A stretch of 64,000 nt of DNA from Martinezella lusitana (GCF_900094565.1 NZ_FMAF01000002.1:248001-312000), one strand, 5' to 3'; shown: positions 8,463 through 18,112, counted from the stretch's first letter. Notes: generated by a model from the sequence alone, not told the origin. Numbers and translations: made by a program.

Positions 8463-9371
8463 ATGGATATGAAATCCTCGTTTCTCGATCGTCTTTTTGA
8501 TTCTGGTCTTCTGATCGACACCGGCGTTGACGGTCTCTACGGGCGCAGCGGTCAGTTCGAAGACGTCATTGCCGCCTTCGAGCGGCTGATCGACAAATTC
8601 GGCGGCGCCGATGGCGCCGAGGCCATCCGCTTTCCGCCGGGCATGAACCGCGCCTTTTTCGAAAAGAGCGGCTACATGAAGAGCTTCCCGCAGCTCGCCG
8701 GCACGGTGCACAGCTTCTGCGGCAGCGAGCTCGACCATATGAGCCTCTTGAAGTGCATGGAAGTCGGGGACGACTGGACGAAAGACCAGCAGGCGACCGA
8801 TATCGTGCTGACGCCGGCGGCCTGCTATCCGCTTTATCCGACCGTTGCCAAGCGCGGCGCTCTGTCGGAAAGCGGCGCGCTCTTCGATCTGCAGTCCTAC
8901 TGCTTCCGTCACGAGCCATCCAAGGATCCGGCCCGCCAGCAGCTCTTCCGCATGCGCGAATATGTCTGCATGGGCACCGACAAGCATGTGACGGATTTCC
9001 GCCAAAGCTGGATGGATCGCGGCATCGAGATGATGAAGGCCGTCGGCCTCGACGTGACCATCGACGTTGCCAACGATCCCTTCTTCGGCCGCGCCGGCAA
9101 GATGCTCGCCAACAACCAGCGCGACCAGAACCTGAAGTTCGAACTGTTGATCCCGATCACCTCGACAGCCAACCCGACGGCCTGCATGAGCTTCAACTAT
9201 CACCAGGACGCCTTTGGGACGAAATGGGGTTTGAACTTCGCTGACGGTAGCGTTGCGCATACCGCCTGCGTCGGCTTCGGCCTCGAGCGCATTGCGCTGG
9301 CGCTCTTCCACCACCACGGTCTCGACGTCAAGGAATGGCCCGAGAGCGTGCGCAAGACGCTGTGGGGCTGA
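8463..9371 (+). CDS. Amino acid:[carrier protein] ligase (seryl-tRNA-synthetase-like)
   Basis: Stand-alone class II synthetase catalytic core of 302 residues without a tRNA-binding domain. Members of this family studied in Bradyrhizobium and Agrobacterium activate small amino acids (glycine or alanine) with ATP and transfer them to the phosphopantetheine of a partner carrier protein. The three zinc ligands expected from atypical archaeal SerRS are present: Cys121 (TPAACYP), Glu166 (RMREYV) and Cys269 ([15 protein letters not shown], also motif 3). [19 protein letters not shown] is motif 2. It lies in the same operon as its likely carrier at 7013. The amino acid used cannot be read from sequence. 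Confidence 0.92.
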   Translation: MDMKSSFLDRLFDSGLLIDTGVDGLYGRSGQFEDVIAAFERLIDKFGGADGAEAIRFPPGMNRAFFEKSGYMKSFPQLAGTVHSFCGSELDHMSLLKCMEVGDDWTKDQQATDIVLTPAACYPLYPTVAKRGALSESGALFDLQSYCFRHEPSKDPARQQLFRMREYVCMGTDKHVTDFRQSWMDRGIEMMKAVGLDVTIDVANDPFFGRAGKMLANNQRDQNLKFELLIPITSTANPTACMSFNYHQDAFGTKWGLNFADGSVAHTACVGFGLERIALALFHHHGLDVKEWPESVRKTLWG

Positions 9372-9379
9372 TCGCTTCC

Positions 9380-10339
9380 ATGGCTGCCGTTTTCCAGGGA
9401 CTGGATCCCGCCACCTACAAGCCACATGCGTTGCACGACAGCGAACGCATGTGGCCCGAGACCAATTGCTACATCGATCTGTGGATCGAAGTGCTCTCGA
9501 GCCTGAAGCTTCAGCCGGAAGCCATGCTTGGCTTCACCCTGGGCCAGGATTTCGAGGGCGACCAGTTCACCTTCTTCAAGGTGCCGCTCGAAGATCTCGA
9601 AGCGCTCTACGGCATCCGCTGCACGGAGCTTGCGATCTACGACAAGGTCCAGCATCACGTCGCCGAGCAGATCGGCCGCGGTCGGCTCTGCCTGGTGGAG
9701 ATGGACTCCTTCTTCATGCCCGACACGCAGGGCGTCGGCTATCGCCGCGAGCATGGCAAGACGACTGTCGCGATCAACCGGCTCGATATGGACGGCTGCA
9801 CGCTCGACTATTTCCACAATGGCGGCTTCTTCCAGCTTTCAGGTGAAGATTTCGACGGGCTGTTCCAGCTGCAGCTGACGGAAGACGACCTGCCGTTCCT
9901 GCCCTATACGGAATTCGCGAAATTTCCCGACAAGACACCGGGAGAATCCGCCGTCCGGCAAACATCGCGGCAGCTGCTGTCCTTCCATTTCCGCCGCCGT
10001 CCGCAGGCTAATCCTATCCGCGCCTTTGCCGAGGTCTTTCCCGTGCAGGTCGAAGCGGTTGCCGAGCGGCCTTTCGGCTTCTTCCATAAATATGCCTTCA
10101 ACACGCTGCGCCAGCTCGGCGCCAATTTCGAGCTCGCGGGCAGCCATCTGGACTGGCTGACGGCGGATTTCTCCGACGCTGCCGTCGAAGCGCGACGGAT
10201 TTCCGAAGCGGCGAAATCGGTGCAGTTCCAGCTTGCCCGCGCCATTACGCGCAAGAAATTCGAGCCATTGCGGACGGCGCTTGATCCGGCGGCCGATGCG
10301 TGGGATGCCATGATGGGGCTGCTTGAACGGAAGCTCTGA
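9380..10339 (+). CDS. DUF1839 family protein
   Basis: Soluble protein of 319 residues with the features of the uncharacterised DUF1839 family, found next to amino acid:carrier protein ligases in Rhizobiales. Recognisable stretches are NCYIDLWIEVLSSL near the N terminus, FEGDQFTFFKVP, and LCLVEMDSFFMPDT. It has no signal peptide or membrane segment. The start is the ATG at 9380, eight bases after the ligase stop; an upstream in-frame ATG at 9335 lies inside the ligase. It may take the aminoacyl group from the carrier to an acceptor, but this is inference from position alone. Confidence 0.8.
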   Translation: MAAVFQGLDPATYKPHALHDSERMWPETNCYIDLWIEVLSSLKLQPEAMLGFTLGQDFEGDQFTFFKVPLEDLEALYGIRCTELAIYDKVQHHVAEQIGRGRLCLVEMDSFFMPDTQGVGYRREHGKTTVAINRLDMDGCTLDYFHNGGFFQLSGEDFDGLFQLQLTEDDLPFLPYTEFAKFPDKTPGESAVRQTSRQLLSFHFRRRPQANPIRAFAEVFPVQVEAVAERPFGFFHKYAFNTLRQLGANFELAGSHLDWLTADFSDAAVEARRISEAAKSVQFQLARAITRKKFEPLRTALDPAADAWDAMMGLLERKL

Positions 10340-10416
10340 CCGGCTGCCGTTCGGTTGCGAAACGGCTCGGCGATTTCGGGATAGATGTGGGGCGGGGAAA
10401 TCCCCGGAAAGATGTC

Positions 10417-12888
10417 ATGGGCGGGCGCTTGGCTGATATCGGCGGCGGAATGCAGCTGAGCGAAGGATGGAATCTGGTGCTGACGGATGCGGGCACCTGT
10501 GCCTTGCCTTCCGACGTGCCCTTTTCGGCCGGCTTGATCCCCGCGCCGGTGCCGGGCACCGTGGCCGAGGCGCTGGAAAAGGCCGGGCTCTTCGACCGCG
10601 CGAAACCTCACATCCTCAACGACCGGGATGCCTGGTATATTTGTCGCATGGTGGATGTGGATGCCGGCGATGCGGTGCTGCGGCTGGAAGGGCTGGCGAC
10701 ACTCTGCGAGGTCTTCCTCAACGGTCAGAAAATCCTCGTCTCCGAAAGCATGTTCGAAGCCCATGATATCGCCGTGAGGCTGCTCGGCGGCGACGAGCTG
10801 GCGCTGTGCTTCCGCGCTCTGGCGCCAAGGCTTTCGGAGCAGGGTCCCCGCGCCCGCTGGCGGCCGCAGATGATCACGCCGCAGGGCCTCCGGTTCGTGC
10901 GCACGACATTGCTCGGCCACATGCCCGGTTGGTGTCCGGAGATCCATGCCGTTGGCCCATGGCGACCGGTTTCCCTTCTGCGCCCGAGCGCGCCTGTCGT
11001 CCGCGATCTCTCCCTGCGGCCGGACTTGCTCGATGATGGCGAAGGCCGGCTCTATGCATCGCTTTCGATCGAGGGCGATGCCGGGGAGATCGTCCTGCGC
11101 TGCGGTGAGGTCGAGCAGGCTTTCGAGCTGGACAGTCCCGGCCGCTACAACGCCATCCTGAAAATTCCCGGTGTGGAGCCATGGTGGCCGCATACGCATG
11201 GCGCACCATACCTATATGACGTCGCGCTTGTCATCGACGGTGCGGAATATCCCCTCGGAAACACCGGCTTTCGACGGCTGTCAGTCGATCGTGGCGCCGA
11301 TGGGCAGGATTTTGCTGTTGTCATCAACGGCGAGCGGATTTTCTGCCGCGGCGCGGTCTGGACGACGGCCGACATCGTGCGCCTGCCCGGCGGCCGCGAG
11401 GATTACGAACCCTGGCTGCGGCTGGCGGCGCAGGCCGGCATGAACATGATCCGCATCGGCGGCACGATGGCCTATGAGGCGCCGGATTTCTTCCGCCTCT
11501 GCGACGAACTCGGCCTGCTGGTCTGGCAGGATTTCATGTTCGCCAATTTCGACTACCCGAAGAACGACAAGACTTTCAACGCCCATGTCGAGGCGGAGGT
11601 TGCGCAGCTTCTTGGCCGTACGCGCCTGTCGCCTTCGCTTGCCGTTCTTTGCGGCGGCAGCGAGATCCATCAGCAGGCGGCGATGATGGGCCTGCCCGAA
11701 CAGTTCTGGAAAAGCCCGATTGTCGAGGACATCATCCCGCCGGTCGTACAATCGCTTCGGCCCGATGTGCCCTATGTCGTCAACTCGCCGTCCGGCGGCG
11801 CCATGCCGTTTTCTCCGAATGCCGGCGTGACGCATTACTACGGCGTCGGCGCCTACATGCGGTCGCTTGCCGATGCGCGCCGCGCCGATGTCCGCTTTGC
11901 GGCCGAGAGCCTGGCATTCGCGCATGTGCCGCAGGCCCGCACGCTCATCCGGCATCTGCCGGTTCCGGCTGTTCATAGCCCGCTATGGAAGGAGCGCGTG
12001 CCGCGCGATCGCGGCGCATCCTGGGATTTCGAGGATGTGCGCGATCATTACCTTCAGGAACTCTACGGCTTCGAGCCCAACCGATTGCGGCGGGAGGACC
12101 CCGATCTCTATCTCGGCCTTTCCCGCGCGGTGACCGGCGAGGTCGCGGAAGAGACCTATGCCAAATGGCGGCGGCAAGGTTCGGGTTGCAACGGCGCGCT
12201 TGTCTGGACGCTGCAGGACCTGCTGCCCGGCGCGGGTTGGGGTGTGATCGATTCGACCGGCGAGCCCAAGCCGATATGGTATGCGTTGCGCCGCGCCTTC
12301 CGGCCCGTGCAGGTGCTGTTGACAGACGAGGGCACCAACGGCCTTGATGTGCATGTGATCAACGAGAGCGATGCGGCGCTTGATATCGCGCTCGAGGTTT
12401 CCTGCCTGCGCGATGGCCGTCAGAGGGTGGTGGGCGGTAGCCGCGAACTGGTAGTCGAAGCCCGCTCCAAGCAGAAGATTGCCTGCACGGATCTCTTCGG
12501 CGCCTTTTTCGACACGAGCTACGCCTTTCGCTTCGGCCCGCCGTCGCATGATGTGACGGTGGCGCGGCTGACGGCACCCGGTACCGGCGCGCTGATTGCG
12601 GAAGCGTTTCATTTCCCGCTCGGAAGGGCGGCCGCATTCCACGACGCCGAGATTGCAGCATCGGTCCTGCAGGAGGGCGAGGATTGGTTTCTGGATCTTC
12701 GCAGCGATCGGCTTGCGCAATCGGTGCAGATCGATTTCGAGGCCTATCGGGCAGAGGATGACTGGTTTCATCTCCCGCCGGACGGCAGCCGGCGTGTTCG
12801 GCTTCACCGGCGTGCGGGAATACCGGCCGACGCCGTTCCGATGGGTCAGATCCGCGCTGTCGGTAGCCGGCGAATCGTCGAAGTGTGA
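10417..12888 (+). CDS. Glycoside hydrolase family 2 protein (beta-mannosidase-like)
   Basis: Predicted exo-glycosidase of about 823 residues with GH2 architecture: jelly-roll sugar-binding domain (PVPGTVAEAL, WYICRMVD, EVFLNGQKI), immunoglobulin-like domain, then a TIM barrel (MNMIRIGGT, LGLLVWQDFMF). The acid/base Glu is probably E416 in LCGGSEIH, where typical beta-mannosidases have W-x-GNNE. The nucleophile is probably E497 in FAAESLAF. No signal peptide is seen, so it should be cytosolic. It follows the DUF1839 gene after 77 bases on the same strand and may belong to that operon. The start was set at 10417 behind GGAAAG; 10450 is an alternative. Confidence 0.8.
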   Translation: MGGRLADIGGGMQLSEGWNLVLTDAGTCALPSDVPFSAGLIPAPVPGTVAEALEKAGLFDRAKPHILNDRDAWYICRMVDVDAGDAVLRLEGLATLCEVFLNGQKILVSESMFEAHDIAVRLLGGDELALCFRALAPRLSEQGPRARWRPQMITPQGLRFVRTTLLGHMPGWCPEIHAVGPWRPVSLLRPSAPVVRDLSLRPDLLDDGEGRLYASLSIEGDAGEIVLRCGEVEQAFELDSPGRYNAILKIPGVEPWWPHTHGAPYLYDVALVIDGAEYPLGNTGFRRLSVDRGADGQDFAVVINGERIFCRGAVWTTADIVRLPGGREDYEPWLRLAAQAGMNMIRIGGTMAYEAPDFFRLCDELGLLVWQDFMFANFDYPKNDKTFNAHVEAEVAQLLGRTRLSPSLAVLCGGSEIHQQAAMMGLPEQFWKSPIVEDIIPPVVQSLRPDVPYVVNSPSGGAMPFSPNAGVTHYYGVGAYMRSLADARRADVRFAAESLAFAHVPQARTLIRHLPVPAVHSPLWKERVPRDRGASWDFEDVRDHYLQELYGFEPNRLRREDPDLYLGLSRAVTGEVAEETYAKWRRQGSGCNGALVWTLQDLLPGAGWGVIDSTGEPKPIWYALRRAFRPVQVLLTDEGTNGLDVHVINESDAALDIALEVSCLRDGRQRVVGGSRELVVEARSKQKIACTDLFGAFFDTSYAFRFGPPSHDVTVARLTAPGTGALIAEAFHFPLGRAAAFHDAEIAASVLQEGEDWFLDLRSDRLAQSVQIDFEAYRAEDDWFHLPPDGSRRVRLHRRAGIPADAVPMGQIRAVGSRRIVEV

Positions 12889-12961
12889 CCAAGGTGCGGC
12901 GAATGCGGAGCCCTATCTCGCCCCTGGCGGGCGGGATAACCCCTGCGCGCATCAGCTTCCC

Positions 12962-14041
12962 TTACAGCGTTGCGCCATCCGGTCCGAACAGGTGGCAGCG
13001 TTCGGGATCGATGCGGATGTTGACCGTTTCTCCGGCGCGGATGGCCTGCTGATCTTCCAATGCCACCGTCAGCATCTGGCCGCCTTGCAGCGTGGCGTAG
13101 AGGATCGTCTGGCCGCCCAGATGCTCCACGAGATCGACGCCGGCGGTGCCGAGCGCCAGACCGCGATCGCCGACGTTCAGATGTTCGGGGCGCGCGCCGA
13201 GTGTCACGTTCTCTCCGGGCCGGATGCCGCCCAGCCGGCGCGGCAGGCGAACTGTCTGGCCGTGGAGGTCGATGACGGCGGAGCCATCGTCGGAGGCGAC
13301 GATCTTGGCGTCGAGGAAGTTCATTTTCGGCGAGCCGATGAAGCCGGCCACGAACTTGTTCTTCGGCTTGTTGTAGAGGTCGAGCGGTGCGCCGACCTGC
13401 TCGATTTTGCCACCGTTGAGCACGACGATCTTGTCGGCCATGGTCATGGCCTCGGTCTGGTCGTGCGTGACGTAGATCATGGTGTTGCCGAGCCGCTGGT
13501 GCAGGCGGGCGATCTCGACGCGCATCTGGACGCGCAGCTCGGCGTCCAGGTTCGAAAGCGGTTCGTCGAAGAGGAAGATATTGGGTTCGCGCACGATGGC
13601 GCGGCCGATGGCGACGCGCTGGCGCTGGCCGCCGGAGAGCTGTTTCGGCTTGCGTTGGAGAAGCTGCGTGATCTGCAGAACCTCGGCGGCCTTTTCGACG
13701 CGCGGCTGGATGTCCTGCTTCTTCATGCCAGCCGTTTCCAGGCCGAAGGCGAGGTTTTTATAGACCGACATATGCGGATAGAGCGCATAGGACTGGAAGA
13801 CCATGGCGATGCCGCGCTTGGAGGCGGGAACATCGTTCATGCGGCTGCCGTCGAGATAAAGACCGCCGCCGGAAATCGGCTCCAGCCCGGCAATCATGCG
13901 CAGAAGCGTTGATTTGCCGCAGCCGGATGGGCCGACGAAAACGGTAAATTCCCCCGGTTCGATTTCCAGATCGATGCCGTGGACGACCTGGAGTTCGCCA
14001 TAGCGCTTGATAACCTTCTGCAGCGAGACACTTGTCGCCAT
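12962..14041 (-). CDS. ABC sugar importer ATPase (UgpC/MalK type)
   Basis: Cytosolic ATPase of 359 residues that powers the importer encoded upstream. Walker A is GPSGCGKST, the Q-loop is VFQSYALYPHM, the signature is LSGGQRQRV, Walker B is FLFDEPLSNLD and the switch is YVTHDQTEAM. A C-terminal regulatory OB domain follows (GARPEHL). The start at 14041 has a strong AAGGAGGAAG site. An ATG at 14089 overlaps the stop of the preceding dehydrogenase as ATGA and is an alternative. It is the last gene of the operon running from 19399. Confidence 0.92.
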   Translation of the reverse strand: MATSVSLQKVIKRYGELQVVHGIDLEIEPGEFTVFVGPSGCGKSTLLRMIAGLEPISGGGLYLDGSRMNDVPASKRGIAMVFQSYALYPHMSVYKNLAFGLETAGMKKQDIQPRVEKAAEVLQITQLLQRKPKQLSGGQRQRVAIGRAIVREPNIFLFDEPLSNLDAELRVQMRVEIARLHQRLGNTMIYVTHDQTEAMTMADKIVVLNGGKIEQVGAPLDLYNKPKNKFVAGFIGSPKMNFLDAKIVASDDGSAVIDLHGQTVRLPRRLGGIRPGENVTLGARPEHLNVGDRGLALGTAGVDLVEHLGGQTILYATLQGGQMLTVALEDQQAIRAGETVNIRIDPERCHLFGPDGATL

Positions 14042-14085
14042 GGGCGCTTCCTCCTTGTTCGTCCTGATGGCTGACGGGGCAACGT

Positions 14086-15156
14086 TCATGACGGCCTCCA
14101 GCTCTTGTATTTTGCGCTTTCCGGTCCGACAGGAAAGCGGACTTCGGTGCGCGTTTCCGATGATTCATAGAATGCCGTGACCAGTTCCAGCGCCTGGCGG
14201 GCATCGGCTGTCGTCACCGGCAGCGGTCCACCTGACATTAGCGCCTCGTGGAACAGCTTCATCTGCGAGTTGAAGCGGTTGGGAATCGGCGTCCAGTCGG
14301 TCAGCAGCGCATCGATCTTCGCGGCGATTTCGTCATTGGCCGGGATGATCTTCCAGGGGTCCTGGCCGGGGCTGTAGGGCTCGTGGTTGCTTTCGATCAA
14401 CACATTCTCGAAGGCAAGCCGCAGGCGGCTGATCTGCTCCTGCGAGCCGAGCGTGGCGCTGATGGTGGCGAGCGCGCCGTTTTCCATCAGCAGGCTGGCG
14501 CTGGCGCAATCCTCGACCTCGATGTCGTTGACCCTCGTCGCGACGCGGCCGAAAAGGCCTGCGATCGGTCCCATCAGATAGGTCAGCATGTCGTGCAGAT
14601 GGATGGAATGCGTCATCAGCACGCCGCCAAGCTCCGTCGCCCATTTGCCGCGCCAGGGGACGGCATAATAATCGGCGCCACGCACCCAGTGGGTTTCGGA
14701 GGTGGCGACATAGGCCTTGCCGGCGATGCCGGCGTCGACGATGCGCTTGGCCTTCTGGATGCCGTCGCCGTAGCGATACTGGAAGATCGGCATCAGCTTG
14801 CCCTTGGCCGTCTTCTCGGCGGCGATGACGGCATCGACATCGGCGAGCGATCCCACAAGCGGCTTTTCGCAGACCACATGCTTTCCGGCTGCGAGCGCCT
14901 GCATGATAAGCTGGAAATGCGAGCCGGGCGGCGTGCAGATATCGATAATGTCGATATCGGACATATCGAGGACTTCGGAGAAATCCTTGACACGCTTGCC
15001 GATGCCGAATTCGTCGCCGACCGCGTTCAGGCGCTCCTCGTTGAGATCGCAGAGGACGGCAACTTCGAAGCGATCGGAATGGGGCAGATAGCCTTCGACG
15101 ATGTGGGAGCGGCCGATACCCAGACCGATGATCGCGACTTTCTTTATGTCGGACAT
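14086..15156 (-). CDS. Gfo/Idh/MocA-family oxidoreductase
   Basis: NAD(P)-dependent sugar or polyol dehydrogenase of 356 residues. The nucleotide-binding fold starts with IIGLGIGRSHI, and the conserved catalytic EKP block is VVCEKPLVGS. HSIHLHDML gives the downstream histidine region. The start is the ATG at 15154-15156. It lies within a sugar-importer operon beside a second, distinct Gfo/Idh/MocA gene. The pair may carry out successive oxidation and reduction of the imported substrate, which is not identified. Confidence 0.88.
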   Translation of the reverse strand: MSDIKKVAIIGLGIGRSHIVEGYLPHSDRFEVAVLCDLNEERLNAVGDEFGIGKRVKDFSEVLDMSDIDIIDICTPPGSHFQLIMQALAAGKHVVCEKPLVGSLADVDAVIAAEKTAKGKLMPIFQYRYGDGIQKAKRIVDAGIAGKAYVATSETHWVRGADYYAVPWRGKWATELGGVLMTHSIHLHDMLTYLMGPIAGLFGRVATRVNDIEVEDCASASLLMENGALATISATLGSQEQISRLRLAFENVLIESNHEPYSPGQDPWKIIPANDEIAAKIDALLTDWTPIPNRFNSQMKLFHEALMSGGPLPVTTADARQALELVTAFYESSETRTEVRFPVGPESAKYKSWRPS

Positions 15157-15163
15157 ATGCGGA

Positions 15164-16189
15164 TTACCTTTGGATGCTGTTGAGCGATGTTGCTTCGGCA
15201 AGCGCCTGCGCCTTTAGCGCCAGCTCCATGGCCTTGAAGCAATGGTCCTGGCCCATCGCCGTTTCGGTGCGGTCCCTGATGTCGGCTACAAACTGCCGCC
15301 CGTAGGGCAGATCGAGGCCGGCGCAGTCGATATGCTGCATGCCCTTGCGGTCGGTGAGGAAGAGATGATCGGTGCCGGGGCGGCCGGCAACGTCGATATA
15401 TTTGCGCAGCTCGATCGTGCCTTCGGTGCCGACGATGAAGAGGCGGCCGTCGCCCCAGGTGGAAAGGCCGTCCGGCGTGAACCAGTCGACGCGGACATAG
15501 CCCGTCATGTCAGGCGTGCGCAGGTGGAAATCACCATAGTCCTGCAGCCCGGGCGTCTCGGGATTGGCGCGGTTGGACACGGTTGCCGACAACACCTCGG
15601 CCTCGAGCGAGCCGGCGAAGAACAGGAACTGCTCGCATTGATGCGAGGCGATGTCGGTGATGATGCCGCCGTAGCGCTTGCGGTCGAAGAACCATTCCGG
15701 CCGGGTCGGCTTGCGTAGCCGGTGCGGCCCAAGGCCCGTCGTGTGGATGACCTTGCCGATGGCGCCGGCCTTGACCAGCTCGCCGGCCTTGACGGTCGAT
15801 GCCGTCTCGAAATGCTCGGAATAGAGAATGGAGACGATGCGCTTGGTTTCGGCCTGCACCCTGCGCACCTCGGCGAGCTGATCCAGCGTCACCATGCCGG
15901 GCTTGTCGAGCATCACGTCCTTGCCGTGGCGCATCACCTCGATGGCAAGGCCCGCCCGTTCGCTGGAAATCGCCGCGCTGACGATCAGCGCGATGGAGCG
16001 GTCCTCCAGGATTTCTTTTCTGTCGGCAACGCGTTTCGCCTGCGGAAAGCGCTCGGCGAAGACGGCGGCAAGGTCGTCCTCGATGGCATGGAATGCGACC
16101 AGTTCCGCGCCGGCCCGCAGCATGACGTTGACCTGGCCGTAAATGTGATCGTGATTGAGGCCGATGGCGGCGAAGCGCAGCGCGCTCAT
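15164..16189 (-). CDS. Gfo/Idh/MocA-family oxidoreductase
   Basis: Second dehydrogenase of this family in the operon, 341 residues. FAAIGLNHDHIYGQV is the start of the Rossmann fold. The usual EKP block is replaced by DVMLDKPGMV, so Lys is kept and Glu is exchanged for Asp. ITDIASHQCEQFLFF is the C-terminal histidine-bearing block. A good ribosome site (AAAGGAAA) precedes the ATG at 16187-16189. It is only distantly related to its neighbour at 14086, so the pair is not a recent duplication. Substrate unknown. Confidence 0.86.
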   Translation of the reverse strand: MSALRFAAIGLNHDHIYGQVNVMLRAGAELVAFHAIEDDLAAVFAERFPQAKRVADRKEILEDRSIALIVSAAISSERAGLAIEVMRHGKDVMLDKPGMVTLDQLAEVRRVQAETKRIVSILYSEHFETASTVKAGELVKAGAIGKVIHTTGLGPHRLRKPTRPEWFFDRKRYGGIITDIASHQCEQFLFFAGSLEAEVLSATVSNRANPETPGLQDYGDFHLRTPDMTGYVRVDWFTPDGLSTWGDGRLFIVGTEGTIELRKYIDVAGRPGTDHLFLTDRKGMQHIDCAGLDLPYGRQFVADIRDRTETAMGQDHCFKAMELALKAQALAEATSLNSIQR

Positions 16190-16262
16190 GCGACATTTCC
16201 TTTCGTAGGTTTGTTGGTTCGCCGTCCCGAATCTTGGGTATTCGGGGCTGCGAGGTTCATAA

Positions 16263-17147
16263 TCAGCGTTTGAGGCCGGCGGTCGCGATGCCGTCGATCA
16301 GCAGCCTCTGGAAGAAGAGGAAGATCAGGAAGACCGGGATCAGCGAGAGACTCGACATGGCGAACAGGCTGCTCCAGTCGGAACTTCCTGTGGAATCCAC
16401 GAAGGAGCGCAGGCCGAGCTGCACCGTGTAGGTATTGATGTCGGAGAGATAGATCAGCGGCCCGAAGAAATCGTCCCAGGTCCAGATGAAGGAGAAGATG
16501 GCGGCCGTCGCCAGAACGGGAAGCGACAGCGGCAGCATGATGCGCCAGTAGATGCGCCAGGGGCTGCAGCCGTCCATCATGGCGGCCTCGTCCAGCTCGC
16601 GCGGGATGCCGCGGAAGAACTGCACCATCAGGAAGATGAAGAAGGCGTCGACAGCGAGAAATTTCGGCACGACCAGCGGCAGCATGGTCTTCACCCAGCC
16701 GAGCTTGAGGAAGAGGATATATTGCGGGATCAGCGTGACGTGGTAGGGCAGCATCAGCGTGCCGAGCATCAAAGCGAACCAGAAATTCTTGCCCCAGAAT
16801 TCCAGCCGCGCGAAGGCATAGGCCGCCAGCGAGCAGGAGATCACGTTGCCGATGACCGAGAGCACGGCGATAACAACCGAATTCCAGACGAAGGTGCCGA
16901 AGGTGACCTGACCGCCGAACCAGCCGCGGGCATAGGAGCTGAAGTCGAAGTGTGACGGGATCAGCGATGCCGTGCCGAAGATCTCGTTCTGGTCCTTGAT
17001 CGAGCCGGAAAGCATCCACAGCAGCGGATAGAGCATCACGATCGACGCGGCGACGAGGGCGATGTGGATGAGGACGGAGACGAACCAGGGACGCTCGCGC
17101 GGCGGGTTCATATCCTCGGCAAAATGGGTGAGCTTCGCGTCAGTCAT
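16263..17147 (-). CDS. ABC sugar importer permease (MalG/UgpE type)
   Basis: Inner-membrane permease of 294 residues with about six hydrophobic segments. The EAA loop that docks the ATPase reads DEAAMMDGCSPWRIYWRIML near residue 185. It overlaps the end of the other permease gene by eight bases, so the two are translated together. It works with the binding protein at 18113 and the ATPase at 12962. Confidence 0.92.
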   Translation of the reverse strand: MTDAKLTHFAEDMNPPRERPWFVSVLIHIALVAASIVMLYPLLWMLSGSIKDQNEIFGTASLIPSHFDFSSYARGWFGGQVTFGTFVWNSVVIAVLSVIGNVISCSLAAYAFARLEFWGKNFWFALMLGTLMLPYHVTLIPQYILFLKLGWVKTMLPLVVPKFLAVDAFFIFLMVQFFRGIPRELDEAAMMDGCSPWRIYWRIMLPLSLPVLATAAIFSFIWTWDDFFGPLIYLSDINTYTVQLGLRSFVDSTGSSDWSSLFAMSSLSLIPVFLIFLFFQRLLIDGIATAGLKR

Positions 17148-18108
17148 CGTAATGAACCCAATAACGAGCGGAGAGGAAGGAGAAGGTGGTGAAGATCGCG
17201 ATGATGATCACCAGGATCCAGGCGAGTGCGGCGGCATAGCCCATGCGGAAATAGCCGAAGGCTTCCTGATAGAGGTAGAGTGTATAGAACAGTGTCGAAT
17301 CGATCGGGCCGCCGGTGCCGGAGGAAATCACATAGGCCGGCGTGAAGGCCTTGAATGCGTCGATGGTCTGAACCACCGCATTGAAGAAGATCACCGGCGT
17401 CAGCAGCGGCAGGGTGATCTTGAAGAAGATCCGCCTCTTGGAGGCGCCATCGAGGCTGGCGGCTTCATAGAGATCGGTCGGGATCTGCCTGAGGCCCGCC
17501 AGGAAGATGATCATCGGCGAGCCGAACTGCCAGATTGCCAGGATGATCAGGGTATAGAGCGAATAGTCCGGATTGGAGATCCAGCTCGGGCCGTTGATGC
17601 CGAAGACATACCAGAGCAGGGTGTTGATGATGCCGTCGGCATCGAAGATCTGCCGCCACAGGACGGCGATGGCGACGCTGGAGCCGAGCAGCGACGGCAG
17701 GTAGAAGATGGCGCGATAGACGGGAAGGCCTCGAATGCCGCGGTTGAGCAGCAGCGCCACCGAGAGCGCGAAGGCAAGCTTCAGCGGCACGGAGCAAACC
17801 ACGTAGAACAGCGTCACCTTCATCGACGACAGGAACTTGTCGTCCGCCGTGGCGATGCGCACGTAATTATCCCATCCGACCAGGTTCGGAGACTGGAGCA
17901 GATTGTAGTCGGTGAAGGACAGGTAGAGCGACGCAATCGCCGGTCCGAGGGTCAGTCCGAAGAAGCCGATGAACCATGGCAGGAGAAAGAGATAGCCCGG
18001 CGCGTTGCGCGAAAATGCGCTCGGCGCCTTGTAGGTGGTTTCCACGCGCATCGGCGCGCGCACGCCGACGGCCAAGCCGCCGGCAACGCTCTTGCTGTTT
18101 GTACCCAC
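17140..18108 (-). CDS. ABC sugar importer permease (MalF/UgpA type)
   Basis: Inner-membrane permease of about 322 residues. The first membrane segment is YLFLLPWFIGFFGLTLG, and the EAA loop is YEAASLDGASKRRIFFKITL. It starts with GTG at 18106-18108, four bases after the stop of the binding-protein gene; an internal ATG at residue 20 is an alternative start. It is partner to the permease at 16263, which it overlaps. Confidence 0.9.
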   Translation of the reverse strand: MGTNSKSVAGGLAVGVRAPMRVETTYKAPSAFSRNAPGYLFLLPWFIGFFGLTLGPAIASLYLSFTDYNLLQSPNLVGWDNYVRIATADDKFLSSMKVTLFYVVCSVPLKLAFALSVALLLNRGIRGLPVYRAIFYLPSLLGSSVAIAVLWRQIFDADGIINTLLWYVFGINGPSWISNPDYSLYTLIILAIWQFGSPMIIFLAGLRQIPTDLYEAASLDGASKRRIFFKITLPLLTPVIFFNAVVQTIDAFKAFTPAYVISSGTGGPIDSTLFYTLYLYQEAFGYFRMGYAAALAWILVIIIAIFTTFSFLSARYWVHYDD

Positions 18109-18112
18109 GGTA

